This document shows positions 25,812 through 35,038 of a stretch of DNA of 46,464 nt, in pieces. The stretch's first letter is position 1. Each line of letters begins with the position of its first letter. This DNA comes from Candidatus Cloacimonadota bacterium (GTDB lineage Bacteria > Cloacimonadota > Cloacimonadia > Cloacimonadales > TCS61), in contig JAIPGP010000019.1 in NCBI GenBank assembly GCA_021735645.1, positions 1 through 46,464 of the forward strand, written 5' to 3'. The notes beneath the pieces were generated by a model. The model did no database searches. It had not been told where the DNA came from and saw only the letters and a list, made by a program, of their open reading frames with translations. The position numbers and the translations under genes were made by a program.

Positions 25812-26838
25812 CATTTATGTAATGAGTTTTATCATACCATTGATTTTAACTATCGGACTGGTGCCGGTGAATATTCGCCTTTCCAACAAGCTGGGGATGA
25901 TTGACCAGCCTGATGAACGTCGGATTCATAAGAAACCAATTGCTTTAGCTGGTGGATTATCTTTTGCTATTCCGATAGTGTTAATGGAATTGAGTCTGGC
26001 AATAATTATGCCGGAATATCGTAACCGGTTGTTAGAGATGGCAATCGGTGGTTCTTTGATTGGATTATTAGGCTATCTGGATGACAAGCGGGGATTTACT
26101 GCCAGGTATAAGCTGGTTTTTCAGATATTATTAGTGAGTGTGATGTATATTGCCGGTTATCGAATGAATTTACTGACGAATCCTTTTGGCAGCGAGATAC
26201 GTCTGGGAATATTTTCATTTCCTTTTACGGTGTTATGGTATCTGGCAGTGATCAATGCCTTTAACCTGATAGATGGACTGGATGGATTAGCCGCTGGGAT
26301 AGCAGCAATAGTGTCAGGTGTTATACTCACAGTGGGGATAATCAATCATGATCCCTTTGTAAGTTTACTTTCGCTAATTTTAATGGCTGGCTGTTTAGGA
26401 TTTTTAAATTATAATTTTTATCCTGCTCGGATATTTATGGGAGATACTGGAGCATTGTTTCTGGGATTTAATATAGCTTCAATCTGTATATCAGGCGTAG
26501 GTCAGTTCAAAGGCATCACAACGATGACTTTACTCATACCGATAGCAACACTGGCTCTACCACTGATAGAGACTTTTAATACAATATTTCGCAGAATGAA
26601 AGATAATCAGCATATCTTTAAAGCAGATAAAGAACATATACATCATAAACTGCTGGAGCTGGGATATTCCCAAAAAACGATAGCTCTGGCACTTTATTTC
26701 ATTACCTTTTTATTTGGTTTAATCGCCATAGGATTTTCTTTTTCCAATAAGCGGTTATTTCTATTAATATTGATAGTTATGGTATTTATTTTATTTATCC
26801 TGATCAATCTTTTATACAGCAAGGAATTTAAAAAATGA
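25801..26838 (+). CDS. WecA/TagO-type undecaprenyl-phosphate sugar-1-phosphate transferase
   Basis: A polytopic inner-membrane protein of 345 residues that loads the first sugar phosphate (GlcNAc-1-P in WecA) onto undecaprenyl phosphate. The MraY/WecA-family motifs are all present: GYLDDKRGF, NAFNLIDGLDGLAAG, the catalytic-loop FMGDTGALFLGF, and HIHHKLLELGYS. HIHH points to WecA/TagO rather than MraY. About ten hydrophobic segments are visible. ATG 25801 (or 25804) is preferred over the longer frame from 25732, which would run inside the upstream transferase. It is the likely initiating enzyme for the glycan made by this cluster. Confidence 0.9.
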   Translation: MMISIYVMSFIIPLILTIGLVPVNIRLSNKLGMIDQPDERRIHKKPIALAGGLSFAIPIVLMELSLAIIMPEYRNRLLEMAIGGSLIGLLGYLDDKRGFTARYKLVFQILLVSVMYIAGYRMNLLTNPFGSEIRLGIFSFPFTVLWYLAVINAFNLIDGLDGLAAGIAAIVSGVILTVGIINHDPFVSLLSLILMAGCLGFLNYNFYPARIFMGDTGALFLGFNIASICISGVGQFKGITTMTLLIPIATLALPLIETFNTIFRRMKDNQHIFKADKEHIHHKLLELGYSQKTIALALYFITFLFGLIAIGFSFSNKRLFLLILIVMVFILFILINLLYSKEFKK

Positions 26839-29273
26839 AGAAAACATTCATGATTTTACTGCTGGTAACCATTGTGTATGGTTACAGCGAGACAATTTTG
26901 CGTAACTGGAAAAGTTACACTAATACTACCCATATCTCTGATTTGCAAGTAGATGGCAATGTGATACTTCTGGCAACCTGGGGCGGATTACTGGAATATG
27001 ATGCTGAGAGAGGTTCCTTTGCAGGTCCGATTAAAATGGAAGATGGGCTTAGCTCCAATGAATTAAGTGCTCTGGAACTGCTGTCAGACGGAACATTACT
27101 GGTGGGTACAAAAACTGCTGGTATCAGCCGGATACAGAGTGGGGAATTTAAGATGCCACTCAATGAAGATAACGGTTTATCATCCGCAAAGATATATGCC
27201 ATTGAGTCTTATGGTGAAAAGTATGTGGCAATAACTGATGACGGGATCAGTGTATTCAGCCAATTACCAGTCTGGCCCCTGCCAGCGGTGAATAACTATG
27301 ATCAGAGTGACGGTTTGAGTTCTACAAATTACAATGCCATTGCGATAAGCAATGAGGGAATTTTATATTGTGGTTCGGAGAATGGAATTGATTATGCTGA
27401 TTTGAATGATGAAGAGCTGGAATGGCAGCAGCTAAATACGGCAAATTCGGACCTGGGTAATAATTATATTACCAGTATATCCTGCCGGGACGGCAAAGTG
27501 GCAGTAGGGACAAAATCCGGGATATATTACCTTGAAAATACACCAGCAGGTAGAGAAATTGAGAAGTACGGACTCGATGTGTCCTATTACCCAGTATATT
27601 TGGATGGATCAGGCAATATCTGGGCCAGCCGGGGATATTGGGATGAAGATGAATTGCAGGTGCTGGAAAGTGAAGATCAGATGCTTGTGATGTTTGAGAT
27701 TGGAGGTGGGCAGTCGATAATTGGTATGGATGTATTAGGAAGTGTAACCAGCATGGTGACTTCAATTAAAGAATTTCAGGGGGGATTAGTAATATCTACC
27801 TGGGGTGGAGGAATATTGATCTACGACGGGACCTGGTGGAGTGAACCGTTGATGCAGAACTGTATAGGAGCAAATTTCACAACTGCTTTGCAAATGGATA
27901 CCCGGAACCGGTTATGGGTGGGAAATGGTATACTAAATCCCCCGGATACGCGAAGGGGAAACCGCGGATTATCGCATTGGGACGGTTATGAATGGGTGAC
28001 TTTTAATTCAGAGAATTCGGGACTTACCAGCAATAATATTAATTCTATTGTTCCTTTGGCTAATGATCACTTCTGGTTTACATCTTATGCAAATATAAAT
28101 TCTTCTCTGGCAGGGATAAATGTTCTTGATTATAGTGATACAGATAATCCGGAGTGGGATTTTTATCACTCTCTGCATACAATAGATCCATTACCTTCTT
28201 CAAGTATAGGTAATTCATTTCTGGGCAAAGATGGCAATATCTGGTTATGCATGTATAATGGTGGAATAGGGCTGTATAATGAAGCAACAGAAAACCAGCA
28301 TTTTTTTATGGGACCTGATGTGATGTATAATGGGCGATCGAATGCTATTTATGTTTATCAGGGAGATAGTTATACCGTTGTAGGCGGCTGGTTGTCAGGT
28401 TTTGAGTTGTGGACAGGCGAAGGTCTGCCAGAGACTGATGACAGTGCCAACTGGGAGCAGCCAGCGGATCAGGATTTCACTAATGGTCATGTATATGCTG
28501 CCATTGAGCGTCATCAGTTCTATCATGATGAGATATGGATAGCTTCATCTAAGGCACTTTATATGTATGATGGAGATGATTGGTTTCGTTATGGTAAAGA
28601 GAGTACGAAGCGTCAATATCTAGCAGGTACAGGCACAACCTCGAACTGGCAGCCCCAGACTTTGGACATAGGAGTAAATGATTCACCGGACTGGTGGTAT
28701 TTTGAGGGACAGGAGAGGCTTTATGGCGGTGTGAGCACATATCCCACCGCATTACTGGTTGACCCATTTAATAATTTATGGATTGGCACAGCAACAAATG
28801 GTATCTGTCGCTATGATATCGAAAATAACAAGTTTAAAACCTGGAACATGGAGAACAGTCCGCTTATGTCTAACCAGATTAATGATCTGGAATATGACGG
28901 AGAAACGGGCACAATGTATATAGCTACAGCCAATGGTTTGAATTCAGTGATGATAGGTATCAGTGGAATCGATAATCAGGAAGATGAATTAAACAGCATG
29001 CTGGTGTATCCGAATCCATTTTATCCTGAGCAGGACGGGTTGGTGAAGATAGAAAACAAAGATCATCTTACTATGCCTAAGGGTGGGACAATTTGTAATA
29101 TTTATGATCTGGAAGGCTTACTGGTGCGTGAACTGGAATTGAATAATTTTCAGCAGTTTGAATGGAACGGGAATAATTCTGCTGAGAAAAAATGCTCATC
29201 CGGATTGTATTTTTATCTGGTAACCAGTGCGGAAGGCGAGAGCAACCGCGGGAAGATCATCCTGGTCAGGTAA
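26835..29273 (+). CDS. Secreted beta-propeller protein with C-terminal sorting-like domain
   Basis: The 812-residue protein starts with a signal peptide (residues 1-18). Repeated two-component-regulator-type propeller blades follow: DGLSSNELSALELLSDGTLLVGT, DGLSSTNYNAIAISNEG, SGLTSNNINSIVPL and NNLWIGTATNGICRYD. Two propellers are likely. The last 90 residues begin VYPNPFYPEQDG and end SGLYFYLVTS...GKIILVR, a FlgD-like/type IX secretion sorting-type Ig domain. This layout recalls PorZ, the propeller protein of A-LPS attachment in Porphyromonas, but homology is not shown. Its place between glycosyltransferases, overlapping the WecA gene by four bases, ties it to the surface glycan. Confidence 0.75.
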   Translation: MKKTFMILLLVTIVYGYSETILRNWKSYTNTTHISDLQVDGNVILLATWGGLLEYDAERGSFAGPIKMEDGLSSNELSALELLSDGTLLVGTKTAGISRIQSGEFKMPLNEDNGLSSAKIYAIESYGEKYVAITDDGISVFSQLPVWPLPAVNNYDQSDGLSSTNYNAIAISNEGILYCGSENGIDYADLNDEELEWQQLNTANSDLGNNYITSISCRDGKVAVGTKSGIYYLENTPAGREIEKYGLDVSYYPVYLDGSGNIWASRGYWDEDELQVLESEDQMLVMFEIGGGQSIIGMDVLGSVTSMVTSIKEFQGGLVISTWGGGILIYDGTWWSEPLMQNCIGANFTTALQMDTRNRLWVGNGILNPPDTRRGNRGLSHWDGYEWVTFNSENSGLTSNNINSIVPLANDHFWFTSYANINSSLAGINVLDYSDTDNPEWDFYHSLHTIDPLPSSSIGNSFLGKDGNIWLCMYNGGIGLYNEATENQHFFMGPDVMYNGRSNAIYVYQGDSYTVVGGWLSGFELWTGEGLPETDDSANWEQPADQDFTNGHVYAAIERHQFYHDEIWIASSKALYMYDGDDWFRYGKESTKRQYLAGTGTTSNWQPQTLDIGVNDSPDWWYFEGQERLYGGVSTYPTALLVDPFNNLWIGTATNGICRYDIENNKFKTWNMENSPLMSNQINDLEYDGETGTMYIATANGLNSVMIGISGIDNQEDELNSMLVYPNPFYPEQDGLVKIENKDHLTMPKGGTICNIYDLEGLLVRELELNNFQQFEWNGNNSAEKKCSSGLYFYLVTSAEGESNRGKIILVR

Positions 29274-30272
29274 ATGAAGCGATTATTGTTTATAAGTGCT
29301 TATAGCGCACCTTTTATAGAGGGAGATAAGGCATTTCTGAGAAAGGAATATCAAGTGGAATTGAGTACTGGCAACAGGTTTTCAAAAACTGTCTGGAATT
29401 ATCTGCTGATATTTATAATTACAGGCTGGCAGGTACTGCATAATGATATAGTTTACTGCTGGTTTGCTGATTTCCGGGCAAGAGCAGGTGTTTTTTGGGC
29501 GAGAATATTTCGCCGGAAATCGATTGTGGTAATTGGCGGATATGAAGTGAAAGATATTGTCTATGATGAAGGCAGGAAAGCCGGGCATTTCCAATACATT
29601 CTGAGTCAGGCAAATTTACTGCTGACTGTTTCTGATCATTATCAGAAGTGTCTGCAGGAGAGTTTTCCAGAATATGCCGGTAAACTGAAAATGGTCTATA
29701 ATGGTATAGAAATTACAGATCAGAACAAAGCAGTGATAAAAAAAGAAAAGCTTGTTATAACAGTATGCAGTGGAAAAACTGTCAGTCGATTTGAGGGAAA
29801 GGGCATTGATATTTTCCTGGCAGCAGCAGAAAGATTACCGGATTTTCAGTTTGCCATTATTGGTGCTGAAGGTGAGCTAAAAAAAGCAATATTAGCAAAG
29901 CAGACTTCAAATAATATCCAGATAGTGCCACCAGTGCAGCAGGCTGAATTGAGCCAGTGGTATCGTAAAGCAAAGGTATATTGCCAGTTTTCACGGCATG
30001 AATCTTTCGGACTTGCACTTGTGGAGGCAATGTCGTGGCAGTGCGTGCCGGTTGTGAATAACATAGCAAGTTTGCAGGAACGGACAGGTGGCAGCGGATT
30101 TGTAGTGGAAGATGGCAATCTGCAGCAGGCTGGAAAATTTATAGAGCATGCCATGAATGAGAGTGAAGAAACCGGTAGAAAGATTGCAGAGAGAGCAATA
30201 AGTCTCTATGACATTAGAAATAGAGAAATAGCTGTTTTAACAATATTACGGGATGCGTGGAATAATGAATAA
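29274..30272 (+). CDS. GT4-family glycosyltransferase
   Basis: At 332 residues this is a short GT-B transferase. VYNGIEI marks the domain boundary. The donor site is SRHESFGLALVEAMSWQCVPVV, with both EX7E glutamates, and it ends with an SGFVVEDG loop. The N-terminal domain is reduced and contains a hydrophobic stretch near residues 42-55, possibly for membrane association. It starts directly after the propeller gene's stop and overlaps the next gene by eight bases. Confidence 0.85.
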   Translation: MKRLLFISAYSAPFIEGDKAFLRKEYQVELSTGNRFSKTVWNYLLIFIITGWQVLHNDIVYCWFADFRARAGVFWARIFRRKSIVVIGGYEVKDIVYDEGRKAGHFQYILSQANLLLTVSDHYQKCLQESFPEYAGKLKMVYNGIEITDQNKAVIKKEKLVITVCSGKTVSRFEGKGIDIFLAAAERLPDFQFAIIGAEGELKKAILAKQTSNNIQIVPPVQQAELSQWYRKAKVYCQFSRHESFGLALVEAMSWQCVPVVNNIASLQERTGGSGFVVEDGNLQQAGKFIEHAMNESEETGRKIAERAISLYDIRNREIAVLTILRDAWNNE

Positions 30273-31653
30273 AATTGGAATATTAGGCGCTTCAGCAGTC
30301 TGGGAGAATGTATTATGCCAGTTAGGGATACCCTGCCGGGTTTTCAAAAACCAGGATGAACTGAGATTAAGTGCCCGTATTGATGCTCTAATACTTTCCA
30401 GTGAATATTGTGTAAACGATATAGCAGGATTACAGGCAATACTTGGTGAAAAGGCTATTTTTATTATAATCCCGGCAGGCAGCAGGAAGGGAAAGCAGTT
30501 AAACTCTTCTGAAAGTGTAGTCTGGAAAGAGGAAGAGTATAGATTTGAAGTAGAAATAGAACTATTTGAGAGCGAAAGAAAATGCCGGGCAAACATAGTG
30601 CATTTTCCTATAAAGCTGGATGACATTCCTAATGATATAGTGCACAGGCGCCAGTTTTATGCAAGCAGGCAGGAATTGCCCTCAGAACGGATTAATGCGT
30701 TAGCTCAATTTGAGATACTGCGTTTTGTCAGAAATTTTCTTATAGCAGCATTTCGGGCAGGTAATAGGGAGTTATGGGGCTATGCCGGTTTACCGGAAAA
30801 CAAGCCGTTGTTTATTTTCAGAATAGACACAGATTTTGCTGAAGAGGCAGAGATAAGAAAATTAGCGGAACTTTGCAGCCAATACAGCATATCAGCAACC
30901 TGGTTTGTTGATGTTCATTCCGAGCAGATATTACAGTATTATGAAACATTCGATGATCAGGAAATAGCATTACATTGTGACCGGCATTATGTGTATGAAG
31001 ATAAATTGAGGAATTATGATAACCTTGCATCAGGTTATAGCAGGCTGTTTAATCATAAGATATGTCCTTCCGGTTTTGCGGCACCATTTGGAGACTGGAA
31101 TCGCTCATTGGAAGAAGCAATATTTGAGCTTGATTTCAGTTATTCCTCCGAATTCGCTTATGCCTGGGATACTTTGCCAATTATCAGAAAGCAGAAGGGT
31201 AAAACACTTTTGCAAATACCCATTCATCCAATAAGCCCCGGCAGGTTACGCAGGTCACATTTTTCCAGTAAAGAGATGCTGGATTATTTTATAGCGCGAA
31301 TTGAGCATAATATCCGTTTAGGGATACCGGCGATTATCTATCATCATCCAGCCCATGGGTTGCTGGATTTGATAGAAGAATTGTTAAAGTATGTCAGGGA
31401 AAACAATATTAATAATCTTTCCATGCACAGTTACGCTTCCTGGTGGCTGAAAAGGTATGAAGCTCTGAGTCAGTCAAATATTTCCGAATTGATAGAGCCG
31501 ATCAGGCTGGAGGAGCAAAGTATTGATCTCCCCAAAGATTATTTAAGAATTTATAAAAAAAACTGGCGCTGGTATTTGTATGAATATGAATCATTCAGGA
31601 GCAGACGGTATTTCCAGGAGCATGGTTACCCGGCAAAGGTAATATCGAGGTAA
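30265..31653 (+). CDS. Polysaccharide deacetylase-like (NodB-fold) protein
   Basis: The 462-residue protein has an N-terminal region of unknown type (about 1-175) and a NodB-like barrel. The metal-site motifs are FRIDTDF, IALHCDRHYVYED and GFAAPFGDWN, and YHHPAHGL lies near the end. Unlike the first deacetylase-like protein of this cluster, the Asp and His pairs are retained, so hydrolytic removal of acetyl groups from the glycan is plausible. I use ATG 30265, which overlaps the preceding stop like its neighbours. An ATG at 30253 adds only four residues. Confidence 0.7.
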   Translation: MNKIGILGASAVWENVLCQLGIPCRVFKNQDELRLSARIDALILSSEYCVNDIAGLQAILGEKAIFIIIPAGSRKGKQLNSSESVVWKEEEYRFEVEIELFESERKCRANIVHFPIKLDDIPNDIVHRRQFYASRQELPSERINALAQFEILRFVRNFLIAAFRAGNRELWGYAGLPENKPLFIFRIDTDFAEEAEIRKLAELCSQYSISATWFVDVHSEQILQYYETFDDQEIALHCDRHYVYEDKLRNYDNLASGYSRLFNHKICPSGFAAPFGDWNRSLEEAIFELDFSYSSEFAYAWDTLPIIRKQKGKTLLQIPIHPISPGRLRRSHFSSKEMLDYFIARIEHNIRLGIPAIIYHHPAHGLLDLIEELLKYVRENNINNLSMHSYASWWLKRYEALSQSNISELIEPIRLEEQSIDLPKDYLRIYKKNWRWYLYEYESFRSRRYFQEHGYPAKVISR

Positions 31654-31656
31654 ATT

Positions 31657-32691
31657 TTGAGCATTTATTTATATAGTTATCCATCGCTGTACATTAATCC
31701 CGGTGGACCCACTTATAAGACAGCAATGATATATGAGCATCTCCGGCAATTAGGGATGGACGTGAAATTTTTTGATATGTGGGATAGTAGTCTGCAGCTC
31801 ACAGAAGATGATGTCTTCTATATTTTCACAGCAAATATTTCCACTTATCCCTTAACATCTAATCTGGTTCAGAAAGGCATTCGCTATCTAGTAAATCCGA
31901 TATTTTACAGCAATCATCAGGCTGGCAGGATCAGGATGTATCGCCAGCTGGAAAAACCTTTTAAAAAGCTATTTAAACGCAGCATATCTGATTATGATAT
32001 CACAGAAAGCATTTGCCGTAATGCGGAAAAGATATTACCAAATACCGAGGCAGAGAGAAATCTTTTAGTAAGTGCTTTTGATCTGGATAAAGATAAGTTT
32101 GAAGTGATTCATAATGGAGTTGAAAAGAGATTTGCTCAGGCTGATCCGGGATTATTTCAAAAGAAGTATGGGCTTAAGGATTTTGTGTTGTATAGCGGAC
32201 ATTTGGGACCGATTAGAAAAAATGGACTGAAGATAATAAAAGCGATGCAGAAAGTGAATGCTCCCTGCGTGATAATAGGTGACACTTTAAAGAATGCCGA
32301 AGGTGAAAGATGTCTGGCAGAAATTGAAAGAAGTGGTAATATTACGTATTTAGGCTGGATAGACCATTCTGATCCGCTGTTGGAATCTGCTTATGCAGCC
32401 TGCTACAGCTTTATATTGCCCACACGTTATGAAACACCGGGCAGAGCAGCATTAGAAGCCGGATTAGCTGGAGCAAATATTGTGATTACTCCTAAAGGCG
32501 GGACCCGAGAATACTTTGCGGAGTTGGCTTTGTATCCTGATCCTTTAGATGTGAGTGATGTAGTGCAATCTATAGAAAAATCTTTAAATACACCTCATAA
32601 TACCAAACTTAAAGAGCGAATACTGCAAAAATATATCTGGGAAGTGATTGCTTTACGAACCCAGAACCTGATTGAGGATTTACAAAAGTGA
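31657..32691 (+). CDS. GT4-family glycosyltransferase, TTG start
   Basis: The 344-residue protein has VIHNGVEKRF at the inter-domain linker and a donor site reading LPTRYETPGRAALEAGLAGANIVIT, a GT4 pattern with EX7E glutamates. The start is TTG 31657 with GAGGT upstream. No ATG lies near the expected N-terminus (SIYLYSYPSLYINPGGPTYK). The opening PGGPTYK matches the glycine-rich acceptor loop of GT4 enzymes. A four-base overlap couples it to the radical SAM gene. Confidence 0.82.
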   Translation: MSIYLYSYPSLYINPGGPTYKTAMIYEHLRQLGMDVKFFDMWDSSLQLTEDDVFYIFTANISTYPLTSNLVQKGIRYLVNPIFYSNHQAGRIRMYRQLEKPFKKLFKRSISDYDITESICRNAEKILPNTEAERNLLVSAFDLDKDKFEVIHNGVEKRFAQADPGLFQKKYGLKDFVLYSGHLGPIRKNGLKIIKAMQKVNAPCVIIGDTLKNAEGERCLAEIERSGNITYLGWIDHSDPLLESAYAACYSFILPTRYETPGRAALEAGLAGANIVITPKGGTREYFAELALYPDPLDVSDVVQSIEKSLNTPHNTKLKERILQKYIWEVIALRTQNLIEDLQK

Positions 32692-33557
32692 CCATATTCA
32701 CCAGAATCAGCAAAATACACCAACGCTGGCAGAAGCATAAGATTACCAGGAAAAATTTGTCCGCACCAGTCTGGGGATATCTATTTGCCATCTTGAAGTT
32801 AGAAGTTATTCGCAAAGTGAAACTGAAGCTGCAATATAGAAGGATCGGGTTGATTTCTACTAATATTGAAACAATATCAATGTGCAACCGGAAGTGTGAA
32901 TTTTGTTTTAATCATCCCCGTTTTGAGTCCAGAGAGCAGGGTGAGATGTCTGCAGAGACCTGGAAGAGTATCATGGATCAACTGGCAGGTTTGAAGTTTT
33001 GCGGTCGAATAGGGCCACATTTTTATAATGAACCGCTGCTTGATAAACGGCTGCCGGATCTGATCAATTATACCCGGCAGGTGATGCCATACTGCTGGAT
33101 CCAGATAAATTCCAATGGTGATTATCTGAATGAAGAATTATTACTGAAGCTTTATAATAAAGGTGTTAACTATTTTTTTATCACGAATTATGATGAAGAC
33201 GATAAGGCGGATTTTAACCTGCTGGCAGCAAAGTATCCCGCTTTGATCAGCGTAGTGAAAAACAGTGATATGTGGAGAACAGACCGGGGAGGCGAAATAT
33301 TCCATAAAGAAAAGCTTTTATCTTCTTCCTGCAGACGTCCAGCCACTCAATTAGTGGTAAACTGGCGGGGAGAGGTTCTGCTATGTTGCATGGATTATTA
33401 TGCTAAATATTCTTTTGGTAACCTGAATAATATGAAATTATTCACCATCTGGAATAATGATGAATTTCTGAAGATCAGAGAAAAGCTGAAATTGTCTCGA
33501 CAAAATGGTTATTCTATCTGTCAAAATTGTGATGATCCGGGTGCTATTCCCTGGTAA
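32688..33557 (+). CDS. Radical SAM protein with SPASM-like C-terminus
   Basis: The 289-residue protein carries the radical SAM 4Fe-4S motif CNRKCEFC (Cys66, Cys70, Cys73). Near the C-terminus there are extra cysteines: SSSCRRP, VLLCCMDY and ICQNCDDP. Their spacing is that of a SPASM/twitch domain holding auxiliary clusters. The NxNG-type strand (QINSNGDYL) is present. The start is GTG 32688 overlapping the previous stop. Such enzymes modify peptides or small molecules. In this cluster a sugar- or lipid-modifying role is possible, but nothing in the sequence names the substrate. Confidence 0.8.
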   Translation: MTIFTRISKIHQRWQKHKITRKNLSAPVWGYLFAILKLEVIRKVKLKLQYRRIGLISTNIETISMCNRKCEFCFNHPRFESREQGEMSAETWKSIMDQLAGLKFCGRIGPHFYNEPLLDKRLPDLINYTRQVMPYCWIQINSNGDYLNEELLLKLYNKGVNYFFITNYDEDDKADFNLLAAKYPALISVVKNSDMWRTDRGGEIFHKEKLLSSSCRRPATQLVVNWRGEVLLCCMDYYAKYSFGNLNNMKLFTIWNNDEFLKIREKLKLSRQNGYSICQNCDDPGAIPW

Positions 33558-33562
33558 ATTTT

Positions 33563-35038
33563 ATGAAAATATTTAAAATCCCGCTCATCAACCGCTTGCT
33601 GAATTATTCCTGGGGCACTTTTTTAAATAAGTTCCTGATATTTTTGCTATTACCGCTGCTCAGCCGAGTATTACAGCCGGAAGAATATGCCGTTTATTCC
33701 ATTCTGCTGCTCTTTGCTGCCCTGGTCTCGCATTTCTTTCAAATGGGTTTACATCAATCGCTAATGACTTTATACTATAAACAGCCGGATAATGGAGCTA
33801 AACTTACTCTGATATCTACTACCTGGATAGCGGTAGGGATAAACAGCGTGTTGCTAACTGCCTTAATACTATTTTTACGGCAGCCACTTGGAGCATTGTT
33901 GATCAATAGCAATCAGGATTTCAGTTTGCTGGTCAGTTTAACGGCATTAATGGTATTTCTGGATGTGTTTTACAGCTTGACACTGGTCTTATTAAATATA
34001 AGACAGCAATCAAAAGAGTATTCGATCTTGAATTTAACTAAAAATCTGGTCACGATCGCCGGAGTATTTCTGCTGAGTTTCTGCCATTACCTGGATATTA
34101 AGACATTCTTTTTTGTGATTGTTACTGCCAGTTTAGTTTCACTGCTGCATTCTTTATTTTATTTTAAAAGCATCTGGAGAGAATTAACTAATAACAATCT
34201 GCCTTACAGCCGTTTTTCATTCCCGCTGTTCAAAACAATTCTGAGATTTGGAATATTCATGGTTCCGGCAACATTTGCGGTAATATCGTTGCAAAGTGCA
34301 GACCGTTATATGCTGAATCTCTTATCAGAGCGAACTTTATATGATGCTGGCATATATGCAATTGCCTATAAGATCGGCATGATCATGTCATTATTTACAG
34401 TTGTCTTTGATCTGCTGTTTTTTCCTTATATTATGCAGGAAAATAATATGCAGCTTGCCAAAAACAGATTAAGAATGCTATTTTCTTTTTATGCTTTTTC
34501 CGGGACTTTGATTGCTGTATTGATTATCCTGTTTTCGCGTGAGATTTTTCTGGTACTGGACAGTTCATATAATGAAGGCGCTTCGCTGGTATTCTTTGGG
34601 GTCATATCCATGTTTCTGCGTGGGATGTCAAATATTCTGGTCTTGGGATTTTATCTTATAAAGCGATCAGAAGCAATTGCTCTGGCATCAGCATTAGCTG
34701 CATTATTGAATATTTTATTGAACTGGTTATGGATACCACATTATGGAATACTAGGGGCGGGATTTGCTTCGATAATCGCCTATTTATTCATAGTTATCTT
34801 TAATTATGTGAGTGTTGAACGAGTATTTAAAGCCGGATACAAAGCTGGCTGGATAGCTGCGTCACTTCTAATCATGATCATTGTTTCATTTTTAAATTAC
34901 AGTTTTACTACTGTAAACTGGCAGATGTTTGCGATAAAATTGGCTTTAAGTGCATTCTTAGGACTGCTTGGCTATCTATATATAACTAAAAGAGGTTATG
35001 TGAATTATTTAATTGGCAGAGTAAAGGATAAATTATGA
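33563..35038 (+). CDS. Wzx-type oligosaccharide flippase
   Basis: A 491-residue integral membrane protein of the MOP/PST superfamily with about 12-14 hydrophobic helices. It opens with NYSWGTFLNKFLIFLLLPLL and LLSRVLQPEEYAVYS, the start typical of polysaccharide flippases. SADRYMLNLL in the middle is the conserved helix-7 region. It moves undecaprenyl-linked repeat units across the inner membrane, completing the pathway started by the WecA-like enzyme. No Wzy polymerase or O-antigen ligase was recognised in the window. Confidence 0.87.
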   Translation: MKIFKIPLINRLLNYSWGTFLNKFLIFLLLPLLSRVLQPEEYAVYSILLLFAALVSHFFQMGLHQSLMTLYYKQPDNGAKLTLISTTWIAVGINSVLLTALILFLRQPLGALLINSNQDFSLLVSLTALMVFLDVFYSLTLVLLNIRQQSKEYSILNLTKNLVTIAGVFLLSFCHYLDIKTFFFVIVTASLVSLLHSLFYFKSIWRELTNNNLPYSRFSFPLFKTILRFGIFMVPATFAVISLQSADRYMLNLLSERTLYDAGIYAIAYKIGMIMSLFTVVFDLLFFPYIMQENNMQLAKNRLRMLFSFYAFSGTLIAVLIILFSREIFLVLDSSYNEGASLVFFGVISMFLRGMSNILVLGFYLIKRSEAIALASALAALLNILLNWLWIPHYGILGAGFASIIAYLFIVIFNYVSVERVFKAGYKAGWIAASLLIMIIVSFLNYSFTTVNWQMFAIKLALSAFLGLLGYLYITKRGYVNYLIGRVKDKL

